A stretch of DNA of 64,000 nucleotides from Adenophora triphylla var. japonica (taxonomy: Eukaryota; Streptophyta; Magnoliopsida; Asterales; Campanulaceae), in assembly GCA_022495995.1 (NCBI GenBank), contig JAFEMH010005376.1:62001-126000 (forward strand), written 5' to 3'. A program made the translations under genes and the position numbers. Shown piece after piece: positions 20,227 through 32,045 of this stretch (positions are counted from its first letter, which is position 1; every line of letters begins with the position of its first letter). Below the pieces are notes generated by a model, which was not told the origin of the DNA, made no database searches, and worked only from the letters and a program-made list of their open reading frames with translations.

Positions 20227-22209
20227 GGAGTAGAGAAGCAGATCGCGTCCAAGATGATGTTGCCTGGATCCAATCGTAGAATCCACTATGTTCATCGCCA
20301 TTCCGGCATGGTAAACCCTCTCTCTTTATGCTAAGTGCTCCCTTGGTGTGCAGCAATGAGCATTCATTTTTTTGGACATTAATTTTAGGACGGACAGAGT
20401 ATATTAATTTCGAAATCTTGTTAAAGATATTCGAAAATGACCATTCTATTTCATGCTATTTTGCACAAATTTCATTCCACAACACTGCATGATAGCATGG
20501 ACAGGATTAGGACACAAAACAACATACATACTCCTGCCAAAATGGGGTGAATAATGAGTCATTATAGCTTAATTTTCGGAAAGTTTGACTTGTTTTGGAC
20601 GAATTAAAAAAAAAAGAAAGTAAAACTCTTCCTTTGGGATTGGTGAAGTATATACTTTCCAATTCTCTCTTTCAATATAGATTTTCCCTTTTTTTTCCTC
20701 TCCCTCTTTCTCCCGCCCTTGATCTTTATAAACTTGCATGAAAATCTTATAGTATACTAATGCAAGTGATGAGTGAGGTACTAGACAAGAAATGTCCTAA
20801 AATAAAGTTTAGATTGGAGCAATTATTTTCATTGGTTGACCCCTAAGATGTTGATGGTCTGGCTCTTTTTTTGTTGTTACTCTTTTGACAAATATTTTTC
20901 CTTGGTGATACAATGATAGTTCATAACCGGGTTTCAGGATGAGCTCCACCCTTGGTGTTATATTGACCAGTTACACAATGTAACTTTTTCTTGCATTTAG
21001 GCTGTGGCAGGACTAGATGCAGACGGGAGGCAGATTGTTGCCAGAGCAAAATCTGAAGCTACTAACTATGAGAGGTTTACAGTTTGCTTCCCTTTCCTTC
21101 TTTGTATACTTTCCATCCATAAGATTCTGTCTTAATTGCTCCCAAGATGTTTACTCAGTAGAAATTTTTGGGGAAAATTAATGAAAGAATGGGCATGTGA
21201 GCATGGTCATATTGTGCCCTTTTGTATCTCTCCTAGAACACTGACAAAATTAAGCTGGCATGGGTGCTTAGCTCTTATATAGTAGTTCAGAATGCAATGA
21301 TCACTTAGGTTTTCTCTGATAGTTCGACTCCAATGAAGAAGAGTTGACCTTATGCAGCCCACATAACCTTCTGCTGATCATAAAATTATATGTTATAGCC
21401 CCATAAATCAGCAGATGTGCATATCTTTTTGTATGATGCAAGACAGACATTATCTATATTCTTGCTAATATGCATTTGGCCTTATTTGTGGTCAGATTTC
21501 TAATCAGGACTCAGACTGATAAACAAAATGTCCACTTCGTTTTTTGAATTTGGTGGCAATGGAGCGTGGATTGACTTGGAAGTATTTTGGCTAATTCTTA
21601 AGTAGATTTTACTTATAGCTAAAGACTGCATTCTGTTTGATGCATGAAATGATTCTGCAACACTAATTGCATTTGGTGAAAGTTGACTGTTTTGGTATGC
21701 AATTATTTTATCCTCATAGCAAAGGCTAGTTTCTCATTAAACGTACGGAAGAATTATTATGCAAATATGACATACCACGTATTATTCTTTCCCATATGAA
21801 AGTTCTAGTACAAGTTTTCTTAAACTTTGCTAAGAATGTGCAAGCCCAAGAGAAATGGAACTAGCATTGAATCTCACGATTTGAAGATTTTGTTTTGTTT
21901 GGGTGAATTGAGTTGTTATTGCAGGCCTTTCGGATGTGGAGTAATACTTGGCGGTTATGACAGAGAGGGACCACAGTTGTACATGGTCGAACCCTCTGGT
22001 GTTTCCTATATGAGTTGGCTAGTTGCATGTTGTCTCAGTTAGTTTTGTTTACATTTGATTAAAATTTAATGCATGTTACTATTTCAATTTACTGAACTAT
22101 ACTGGTAATGCTTGGTGATGCTGGCTGGGTTATTTGAGTTACTTTAATATTTTTTTGCAGAAATACTTTGGTGCTGCAATCGGGAAGGGTAGACAAGCTC
22201 TGCCAAAAC
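20227..22209 (+). pseudogene. PAG1: Captured 20S proteasome alpha subunit (PAG1) fragment
   Basis: Four exons keep their introns. Exon 20227-20310 encodes GVEKQIASKMMLPGSNRR then IHYVHRHSGM. Exon 21001-21074 encodes AVAGLDADGRQIVARAKSEA then TNYE. Exon 21925-22009 encodes [20 protein letters not shown] then VEPSGVSY. Exon 22161-22209 encodes KYFGAAIGKGRQALPK. These match the plant alpha-type subunit PAG1 (annotated as alpha type-3) nearly word for word. The exon that should lie between 21074 and 21925 (up to LYWWL) is missing, the N-terminal threonine-free core start is absent, and the donor after 22009 has AT for GT. It is a captured fragment, not a working subunit. Confidence 0.9.
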
Positions 22210-22317
22210 GTTAGTAAATTCATATTCTTTATCCTGTAATTGGTTGCTATTTTTTTTGCAAAATCATGTCTTTATTCTTTGTATGAAACACAACTTTAAT
22301 TGGAATTTTAATTACAG

Positions 22318-22720
22318 GGTAACCCTAATCACGTAGAATTTTACGGAAAATGTTATAGCGGCCTTGAAATGAAGGATTTTAAGACAAAACCAGCTGAGCA
22401 GAATTATGTACGGTCAACATATGTTTATAATTTATTTTGTTATTCACTATTTTAACTTCTTTATTTGGTTAATACTTAGTATTTAACCTCTTTATTTATG
22501 AGTCCTCTTTGGTTGTTTCATATGCTCTAGTTTAATTAGAGATCATTTTGGAGTCCACTATATATCTTTTATTATTTAAAGTTTATTGTTTGAATTTGTG
22601 GAAAAAATATATGAAGAGCTATATACTCAATTTTTTCTCTTTTTGTGTATCATATAGGTGCAGGTGAATCTTAGTGAGTACGTTGAACGAAGTTTACGCA
22701 GCAAAATATTGTAAGTTTTA
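22318..22720 (+). other. Unrecognised exon-like pieces in CACTA-1
   Basis: After TTACAG a short open stretch reads KCYSGLEMKDFKTKPAEQ. A second piece after ATATAGGTGCAG reads VNLSEYVERSLRSKIL. Both sit between AT-rich intron-like DNA. They may be from a second captured gene; I do not recognise it. Confidence 0.35.
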
Positions 22721-23605
22721 TATGTTATATAGCGTGAATGTTATTGCTCATTGTGATCACCTCCATGGAATTTTAATAACTTATTATCTATTTTTTAATA
22801 TTGCAACTTATCATTATTATTCTTTACAGTCATTTGGCTAGAGCTACTACGTAATTACTTATGGAAAGAAAATTTATATAGTTGGACATTGATATAGTGA
22901 AGATTTGAGATGGTGAATATATGTTTTTATCGCTTCAACTACATTGAGATAGTGAAGATATGTTTTTGTAGCTTCAAGTGAGATATTAGAGACATATTTT
23001 TTTTTTGCCTTCGTTATTTGGGGATGTACCGACAATATATTTTAATGATAATTAATTATATTTTGATAATGTGTAGTATTTTGATAAATATAATATTTTC
23101 ATATATATATATATATATTGTTTTTTCTTGGAGCAGCAATTAGATTAAAATCACCTTTGCAACACAATATTTCGTAGTAAAAAAGATGGTTTAACATTCG
23201 GCGACGAAAATATTTTGTAGTAGAAGAATGTATTTATAGCTATGAAAATGTTTCATAGCAAGACAGTAACATTCGGCGACGAAAATATTTTGTAGTACAA
23301 GATCAGATAATTTGGGACGAATTAATTCGTCGCTAAAAGAATTCATTTGGCTACGAAAAATACCCTTTAGCAACGATTTTATATTTTGTCGCAGAAACTA
23401 TTTGGCGACGAAATTTATTTTTCGTAGCTAAAAAATATACCTACGACTACGAATATTATTTTGTCGCCAATACCCTTTAGCGACGTCTCATAGGCGACAA
23501 AATTGCGACGAAAACAGGTTCGTCGCCAATACTCTTTAGCTACGAAATCTTAACATTTTGCTACAAATTTTTTCATAGCAAAATCTCAATTTTTTTGTAG
23601 TGTCG

Positions 23606-23659
23606 GGTTTCTCTCACTCAGGTACCGGTTGTGTATTGTGATAATATGGGTGCTACTTA
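23606..23659 (+). pseudogene. Copia-1 RNase H fragment between two insertions
   Basis: This 54-bp segment reads VSLTQVPVVYCDNMGATY, the continuation of the RNase H domain broken at 19158. It is bounded by the CACTA-1 target duplication TCG on the left and the solo-LTR target duplication ACTTA on the right. Confidence 0.9.
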
Positions 23660-24625
23660 TGTGGGGACCCCAACCCGGAACCTTAGCTCGTGCCTCGAGC
23701 GGGAGGGTTCCCTTACCAATTAAACCACCTAAACTTTAAAACTTTTGTTTAACTTTGAAAGATAAAACAAACTTTCACATTTCAATCACAAACCTATCTC
23801 AAAATATCTCCACTTGGAGGAAAGTTATATAAAACAAACTTTGAAAGAAAACATCAACCTGCTTTAATTACAAAACAACCATGAATGTAAAGGTTTGCAA
23901 AAGTTGTTCAATATACAAGATCCAAAAGAGTAATGCCCCAAAAGCTACTCCCAACCAACCAACCAACTCTAAACATATACATACCCTGACAATTACAAAA
24001 TGACCTTAAACATTGATACTTCCATTCTTTCGCTTTAACGACAACCCTATACCAAAACTTCAATATACTACATTCCAACCCATTTCAACTCATTCCAATT
24101 CTAAGCAAAATGTACCAAAGTGCCATGCAATACTTGTATATCAACCTTTACACTTCCAAACAAACCATTATACCAACACTTCCTAATATTCATCCAAAAC
24201 CTATTTCCTTTCATTTCAAAATCAATTAAAATGGCCAAAATTGACATGCAACATAAACACTTCCACCATTTCAACATTTATACATCAATGAACAAGATTA
24301 GAAGAAAGGGACATAATAACTTACCTCAAATAATTCAAAAATAGGAAAAACTTTAATCAGCTAGACGCGATCCTCTCGGCTTCCCGAACATTTTGCTGAA
24401 GACGGATCTAAGAACGGAACAATACTTGATTTATAGGAATTTATGGAGCGAAAGAACCCTAATGGATTTTCTAATGGAACAGAGCAATGAACTTACTGAT
24501 GTTGTATAAATTATGAAGCTTCTCAACTAAAAACCAAGGATAAACATTGACATAGTTCCACTTTAGCTTCTCCAACTCCTTAGTTGATACAACTAACAAC
24601 CTCAAGCACTACTAGAAAATGTATG

Positions 24626-25130
24626 TTAGGTGACAAGTCTAAGGTGACAAATATTATTTCGTCACCTAAGTTGACTTTAGGCGTCAAATAATAAATTGGT
24701 CACTTAAAATAACTCTTTCGTGACCATTCTTAGGTGACCAGCATATTTGTCGCCTTACTTAGGTTTTACGTCACTAAGTGCACATTTAGTCACCTCACGT
24801 TATCATTTGTAACGAAATCTTTGGTGACTAACAAAATAATCACCTTAAATATAATTTGCGTGACCACTTTAATTTTGTCACCTAAGGATAGTTTTAGGTG
24901 ACAAGTCTAAGGTGACTAATATTATTTCGTCACCTAAGACGACTTCAGCGTCAAATAATAATTGGTCACTTAAAATAACTCTTTCGTGACCATTCTTAGG
25001 TGACCAGCATATTTGTCGCCTTACATAGGTTCTACGTCACTAAGTACACATTTAGTCACCTCACGTTATCTTTTGCAACGAAATCTTTGGTGACTAACAA
25101 AATAGTCACCTTAAATACAAACTTTAGGTA
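24626..25130. repeat. 268-bp tandem duplication in CACTA-2 subterminal region
   Basis: The block starting TTAGGTGACAAGTCTAAGG at 24626 recurs at 24894 with few changes. Both copies carry many GTCACC/GGTGAC motifs, presumed transposase binding sites. Confidence 0.88.
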
Positions 25131-25729
25131 ACTAACTATGTTTTGTCACCTAAAAGCTTGATAGGTGACTAATTCTTAGGCAATAGTCACCTTATATTCA
25201 AGGTGTCTATATTTAGGTGACAAAATGTTGGTCACCTAAAGTTTCCTCAATTTTACGTGTGGTATTTGAGTGGTATTTGAAAAAGTAGATTTTAATTTAT
25301 CATGATATTCTCCTGGAAAGTTACTCTCATAAATAGTTTAATGTTCCTCATGTGATCAACAATGTTGTCAAATTAGTCATGTCACTAAAAATTAGTCTAG
25401 TCTTGTCATTGCTTTGGCATATAAACCAAAATGTTCTCTGTAAAAGTAGCTATGTGTAGTTATATCAAATGTAAATCTGGCCTCAATAATTTTGTCAAAA
25501 TCTTCTGTACAAATGATGAAGGAATATTTTTTTGGTGACAAATATTTAAAATTTTTATTTTGTCACCTAAACTATTTCATAGTCTATAAATGATCTCTTA
25601 GAAGACACCATTCTTATATCCATCATTTTCAGTCTATTTGTTTTTCATCACCCGTTTATATCAATATTTTCTTCTCATTTTTCGTATTTTATCACTCTCT
25701 CTTATAATGGATAAAAGTTGGATGCATCT

Positions 25730-26612
25730 TGTTGGGATTTTTACTAGGCTTCTTAAGGAAATAACAAAGAAGAAGAGAAAGATAACGAAAATTGAAAAGA
25801 CAAACTTGATGTAGTCGAGGCTTGTGTTTAACACAATTTCCGTAAGAAGTATTTGTCCCGCACTGGTGCTTACGGTGGTTGACAAACTTCTCGTGAGATG
25901 CAACGACTTCTATTTGTTAATAGGAGCACTCCAAATTAACAAATCTAACGAACAATTGACTATTTGGAACTTTAGGACTTGAAGGAATTTGATGCAACAA
26001 TATGAAATGATTTGGCTATGTTAATCTATCTCAAATGTAGGTAGAGAGGCTCAAATGACTGAATGTATGAATTGAAATTCGGAGGGGAAGTATATAAGGA
26101 GAGTTAAGGGGTTTGTGTCTTTTCCCTTGAAAAGGCACAACTTTTCTTTTGAATTGGCACCTGTTCAGGAACTGCTCGGCCGAGTCAAGGGACTCGCTCG
26201 GCCTAGCGCCAAGCTGCACGGCCGAGTCAAGGGACTCGCACGGCCGTGTCAATCATACTTCTCGGCCGAGCAAGGCATATGCCTCGGCCGAGCAAGATTG
26301 TCCAGAGACTTGGCCAATTTGCTATGCTCTGCTCGGCCGAGTCAAGGACTCTGCTCGGCCGAGCACATCAAACCATATCAAAAATCCTTTAAACAACTCT
26401 CGTTAAGTTACAAATCTTATGTCATTAATTTCTCATTCACCCGGAAATGGTTTTGAGACAATAAATGAGATTCATAATCTACACTAAATGTAGAATACAT
26501 TTTGTAACTTACTTCGTTAACAAATAACGAATTCCATTGGAAGTTAATGAACTTTCGTTAGAAAATTAGGTCAACGACAAGTCAAACTTAACTTTCGTTG
26601 CCATTTCCAACA
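25730..26612 (-). repeat. Copia-2 left (3') LTR with CTCGGCCGAG palindromes
   Basis: Between about 26174 and 26366 it carries many copies of the palindrome CTCGGCCGAG and variants such as GGCCGAGTCAAGGGACTCG. The other LTR has the same array with a few substitutions. Confidence 0.9.
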
Positions 26613-27154
26613 ATCCCCCACATGAATGACAATTAATGCATGTAGGCAATTTCGTCCAAAAGTTCCGGCGAACCATTATTACATCGGGATATATAGCTTA
26701 TGGCTTTGAATCTCCCCTAGTGAAATATTATCGGATATACTAGCCATTTGGTAGCGAGTCGCTTTGAACCAGTGAATGTATAATGTATACTAAGACAACA
26801 ATACTCACATAATAATAGTTCTAACAGTTATTGTTCTCACGTTTTGTCCATTTCGGCCCTGGACCGTATCTCATTCATAAGTGTTCACATTAGAAGCGTC
26901 CAAGTTACTTCTCACTTATATAGGTGATTCATACTATAAGGAGTATCCTGCTATACTCCACCCGTAGGTATAGGAATCATTAAAAGTTTTCTCAACTTAT
27001 CCTCACCACTGCTGCAGGTGCTTATACTTGGATGTTCTGGAAATGAGTATTCAACATCTCCAGGTCATTCAACCGAGTTGTTGTTTTCAAGTGATTCTAC
27101 TAGAACTTATAGCTTGGTTGTCTCATTGAACCAAGGGCATGGGATCTCCAATTC

Positions 27155-30100
27155 TCAAGGTTGAGTGTCCACTATGAGTTCTTTTATTGTGGGTTTTAAG
27201 CCCATTCCCCTTAACAGTTTATACAGTTGATCTCTATTTATACCTTTCATAAACGGATCCGCTATGTTATCATTTGACTTCACATAGTCAATTGTGATAA
27301 CCCCATTCTTGATCAACTATCTAATGGTATTATGTCTACGATGGATATGTCTAGACTTACCATTATACATACTGCTCTGTGCCCTTCCTATTGCTGATTG
27401 ACTATCACAATGTATTAGTACAGCAGGCACAGGTTTATTCCAACAAGGAATATCCTCCAGGAAGTTCTTAAGCCATTCTGCTTCTTCTCCCGCTTTATCT
27501 AAAGCTATAAACTCAGATTCCATCGTGGATCTGGCTATACACGTTTGTTTGGAGGATTTCCATGACACTACTCCTCCACCTATTGTGAAAACATATCCAC
27601 TCGTGGATTTTGAGTCTTTTGTGTCTGATATCCAATTAGCATCACATTATCCTTCTAATACTGCTGGATATCTCTTATAAAGTATCCCATGATTCATAGT
27701 ATACTTTAAATATCTCAATACCCTCATTAGTGCTTTCCAATGATCTGTACTGGGATTACTCGTGAACCTGCTTAGTTTGCTCACTGAATATGCAATGTCT
27801 GGACGTGTACAATTTGTTAAGTACATTAGACTGCCAATTATTCTTGCATACTCCAACTGAGAAACTGGTTCCACTCTGTTCTTTGCTAAGTGTAGAGTTA
27901 AGTCTACCGGTGTCTTAGCCGGAGGGTCATTAATGACATTGAACTTTCGAAGTACATTTTCTAGGTAATGGGATTGTGACAGGACTATTCCTTCTGATGT
28001 TCTAGAAATCTTTATTCCTAATATGACATCAGCTAATCCCATGTCCTTCATGTCAAAGTGTTTCTTTAACAAGCCTTTGGTATTCATGATCAATTCATGA
28101 GTACTTCCCATTATCAACATGTCATCCACGTAAAGACAGACAATTACAAATGATTCAGATGTTCCTTTGATATAGACACACTTGTCACATTCATTTATCT
28201 TGAATCCATTTGACAACATAGTTCGATCAAATTTCTCATGCCATTGTTTAGGTGCTTGTTTTAGTCCATATAACGACTTTACAAGTTTACACACCTTTCG
28301 TTCTTTACCAGGAACCACAAACCCTTCGGGTTGTTTCATGTAAATTTCTTCATCTAGCTCTCCATTCAAGAAAGCTGTTTTCACATCCATCTGGTGTATC
28401 TCAAGATTATGCGCTGCTGCAATAGCTATGAGAACACGTATAGATGTGATCCTTGTGACAGGAGAATATGTATCGAAGAAGTCATATCCCTCATTTTGTC
28501 TAAATCCTTTGGCTACTAGCCGCGCTTTGTACTTATCGATAGATCCATCTGCCTTATACTTCCTTTTAAGGATCCATTTGCAACCTAATGGTTTGCATCC
28601 TGGAGGAAGATCAACCAACTCCCAAGTATTATTAAGCATTATGGATTCTATCTCACTGTTAATAGCCTCTTTCCAGAACGTACTGTCCGGTCCAGATAAC
28701 GCTTCTTTAACAGTAGCTGGTTCGTTTTCCAACATAAATGAGAGAAAATCAGGACCAAAAGACTTTTCCACTCTTGCCCTTTTACTACGTCTAGGTCCTT
28801 CATCTTCTACTTGAGATGGACCGTTTGTAGATTCATATGTTCTCTTTTGAGAATTACCTTCTTTCCTATCCTTGGCAGGAAAGGTATTTTCAAAGAATAC
28901 TGCATTCCTTGATTCTATTGTCATTCCTGCATTCATATAAGGAATTTCTGATTTGTGCACTATGAATCGATAGGCACTACTGTTATTGGCATATCCAATA
29001 AAGATGCAGTCAACCGTTTTGGGACCGATCTTTACTTGCTTTGGCTTAGGTACTTCAACCTTAGCTAGACACCCCCACACTTTAAGGTATTTATAACACG
29101 GCCTACGATTATGCCATAATTCATAGGGTGTTTTCTCAATACCTTTCTTGGGTATGTTATTAAGAATATAGTTAGAAGTGAGTATAGCTTCCCCCCACAA
29201 GTTGTCGAGTAAGCCCGAACTTATCAAAAATGCGTTCATCATTTCTTTGAGAGTACGATTTTTGCGTTCAGCAACTCCATTAGACTGAGGGGTATATGGA
29301 GCCGTCGTTTGATGAATTATGCCGGATTCCCAACATAGTCCTTCAAATGGAGCTTCATATTCTCCTCTTCTATCACTTCTAATTTTCTTAATCTTTAAGT
29401 TAAGTTGATTTTCAACTTCTTTCTTATAAGTCTCGAAAGCCCCTAAGGCTTCATCTTTACTTCTTAAGAGATAAACATAACAATACTTAGTGCAATCGTC
29501 TATGAATGTAATGAAGTACTTTTTACCTCCTCGAGTTTGCACAAGTTTTAAATCACATATGTCGGTGTGAATTAACTCTAGAGGAGTTGTGTTTCTTTGT
29601 ATGGCATTAAATGGCAACTTTGTCATTTTGCCTCAAGCAAACTTCACACTTATTAGTTGAATCAGATTTAGTCATTTGGATTAAATCTTGTTTAACTAAT
29701 TTCTTAATAGTGTCGAAGTTTATATGACCTAATCTATCATGCCATAAACTAGGACTTTCCGACAAGTAAACATAAGAAACAACATTTTTATTCTTTGCAC
29801 CTTGGCGGATAACATTCATTACATTCATCTTGAAAAGTCCCTTCTCGAGGTAACCCTTTCCAAGGAATAAACCATTCTTGGTTAATACAAACTTGTCGGA
29901 TTCAAAAACTATCTAAAACCGGATTTACTCAACAAAGCACCGGAAACTAGATTCTTGCGGATGTCCGGAACATGCAGCACATCAAGCAAGGTCACCTCTT
30001 TGCCGGAGGTCATCTTCAATACAACATTTCCAACGCCTTGAACATCGGAAGTTGCAGAATTTCCCATGTACAATTTCCTTCCATAAATGGGAGTATAAGA

Positions 30101-31123
30101 AGAGAAACTCTCCTTATTAGCACAAATATGGCGGGTAGCCCCGGTATCTATCCACCATTCCTTTGGATTGTCATCTAAGTTTGCCACGTTTGCCTCGAAG
30201 ATCACCGCAGCAAAATCAAGATCCATGTCATCCACATTGTTTGCCTCCTTCTTTGGGTGGCGAGAATCCTTTGCTATATGGTCCGGCTTGCCACAATTAT
30301 AGCATGCTCCTTTGAACTTCTTAGTTGTGGAGCCTTTGTTCTTCCCTTTCTTAGCATTCCCGGAATGCTTCCTTTTGGTGCCGCTAGTGCTTGCCTCGGC
30401 GAGATTGACTTTAGCCTCCATCTTGCCTTTGGTAGCCTTGCCTTCATTGTCTCGATTATTCTCTTCAATTTGAAGACGAACAACCAAGTCCTCCAAAGTC
30501 ATCTCTTTGCGCTTATGCTTGAGATAATTTTTGAAGTCCTTCCATGAAGGCGGCAACTTTTCTATGATTGATGCCACTTTGAAAGGATCATTCATTATCA
30601 TTCCTTCGGAATCAAGACCATGCAATATAAGTTGGAACTCATCAACTTGAGTTGTTACCAACTTAGAATCCACCATTTTGAAGTCAAGATATTTGCCGAC
30701 GACAAACTTCTTTGACCCGGCATCTTCAATCTTGTACTTCTTTTCCAAGGTACTCCATAAAGCCTTGGCTAACTCGACGGTACTATACACATTATATAGT
30801 GCATCATCGAGTCCATTCAAAATGTAATTTTTACACAAAAAATTACCATGGTCCCAAGCCTCTTTGGCCAAAAGCCTTTGAGGGTCGGGATCACCATTTT
30901 GAACAATCGGATCCTCTTTCAAGAACCGATGCAAACTTAGAGTGGTTAAGTAGAATAGCATCTTTTGTTGCCATCTCTTGAAATCCACCCCGGTAAACTT
31001 TGGGGGTTTCTCACCATGAACCGAGTGAGACGGTGTAGTAGAGGATGCAACATTCTTGAGCGGTGCATCGCCTTGAGGGGGAGTAAGCCAGGATGACTCG
31101 GAGGTGTCTTTCTCACTTGCCAT
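27155..31123 (-). pseudogene. Copia-2 gag-pol, disabled
   Basis: Gag starts [12 protein letters not shown] at 31123, with [19 protein letters not shown] and a zinc knuckle [14 protein letters not shown] in which the last cysteine is serine. Protease has [12 protein letters not shown] 1-nt frameshift at about 29913 follows; integrase ([28 protein letters not shown] with G to [11 protein letters not shown]) has another frameshift near 29626. Reverse transcriptase ([29 protein letters not shown]) is long and open. A stop at about 27645 (TAA for TAT or similar) and another near 27317 (TAG for CAG) break RNase H ([10 protein letters not shown]). The natural stop is at 27155. Confidence 0.93.
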
Positions 31124-31163
31124 TGTAGGAATGCCTTAAGAAATGTGAAATACTTCTTACGAT

Positions 31164-32045
31164 TGTTGGGATTTTTACTAGGCTTCTTAAGGAAATAACA
31201 AAGAAGAAGAGAAAGATAACGGAAAAGATGACGGAAATTGAAAAGACAAACTTGATGTAGTCGAGGCTTGTGTTTAACACAATTTCCGTAAGAAGTATTT
31301 GTCCCGTACTGATGCTTACGGTGGTCGACAAACTTCTCATGAGATGCAACGACTTCTATTTGTTAATAGGAGCACTCCAAATTAACAAATCTAACGAACA
31401 ATTGACTATTTGGAACTTTAGGACTTGAAGGAATTTGAAATGATTTGGCTATCTTAATCTATCTCAAATGTAGGTAGAGAGGCTCAAATGACTGAATGTA
31501 TGGATTGAAATTCGGAGGGGAAGTATATAAGGAGAGTTAAGGGGTTTGTGTCTTTTCCCTTGAAAAGGCACAACTTTTCTTTTGAATTGGCACCTGTTCA
31601 GGAACTACTCACCCGAGTCAAGGGACTCGCTCGGCTGAGCGCCAAGCTGCACGGCCGAGTCAAAGGACTCGCACGGCCGTGTCAATCATATTGCTCGGCT
31701 GAGCAAGGCATATGCCTCGGCCGAGCAAGATTGTCCAGAGACTTGGCCAATTTGCTATGCTCTGCTCGGCCGAGTCAAGGACTCTGCTCGGCCGAGCACA
31801 TCAAACCATATCAAAAACCCTTTAAACAACTCTCGTTAAGTTACAAATCTTTTGTCATTAAGTTCTCATTCACCCGAAAATGGTTTTGAGACAATAAATG
31901 AGATTCATAATCTACACTAAATGTAGAATACATTTTGTAACTTACTTCGTTAACAAATAACGAATTTCGTTGGAAGTTAACGAACTTCCGTTTGAAAATT
32001 AGGTCAACGACAAGTCAAACTTAACTTTCGTTGCCATTTCCAACA
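31164..32045 (-). repeat. Copia-2 right (5') LTR
   Basis: Matches 25730-26612 over its full length, from TGTTGGGATTTTTACTAGG to CCATTTCCAACA. It has an extra 14-bp piece near 31220 and lacks a short piece near 31435. Confidence 0.92.

Larger units (their letters stand above)
19159..23602. mobile_element. CACTA-1, non-autonomous, carrying proteasome exons
   Basis: The ends are CACTACAAGAAAATGAGG and, reversed, CACTACAAAAAAATTGAG; the target duplication is TCG (19156-19158, 23603-23605). Subterminal zones of about 350 bp are full of GCTACAAA, TTTGTAGC and CGACGAAAATATTTTGTAG-type motifs in both orientations. No transposase is present. The interior holds a MITE and intron-containing exons of a 20S proteasome gene, so it is a gene-capturing (Pack-type) CACTA. 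Confidence 0.93.
25730..32045 (-). mobile_element. Copia-2 retrotransposon inserted in CACTA-2
   Basis: Nearly identical LTRs of 883 bp (25730-26612) and 882 bp (31164-32045) are flanked by CATCT on both sides (25725-25729, 32046-32050). Coding is on the minus strand, so the right LTR is the 5' LTR. A purine tract (GTGGGGGAT on minus) abuts the left LTR. No tRNA-Met primer site is visible next to the right LTR. LTRs differ by a few bases and two small indels, suggesting a fairly recent insertion. Confidence 0.93.

Noticed and set aside
30257..30547. Plus-strand hydrophobic frame within Copia-2
   Set aside because: Antisense shadow of the gag zinc-knuckle region.
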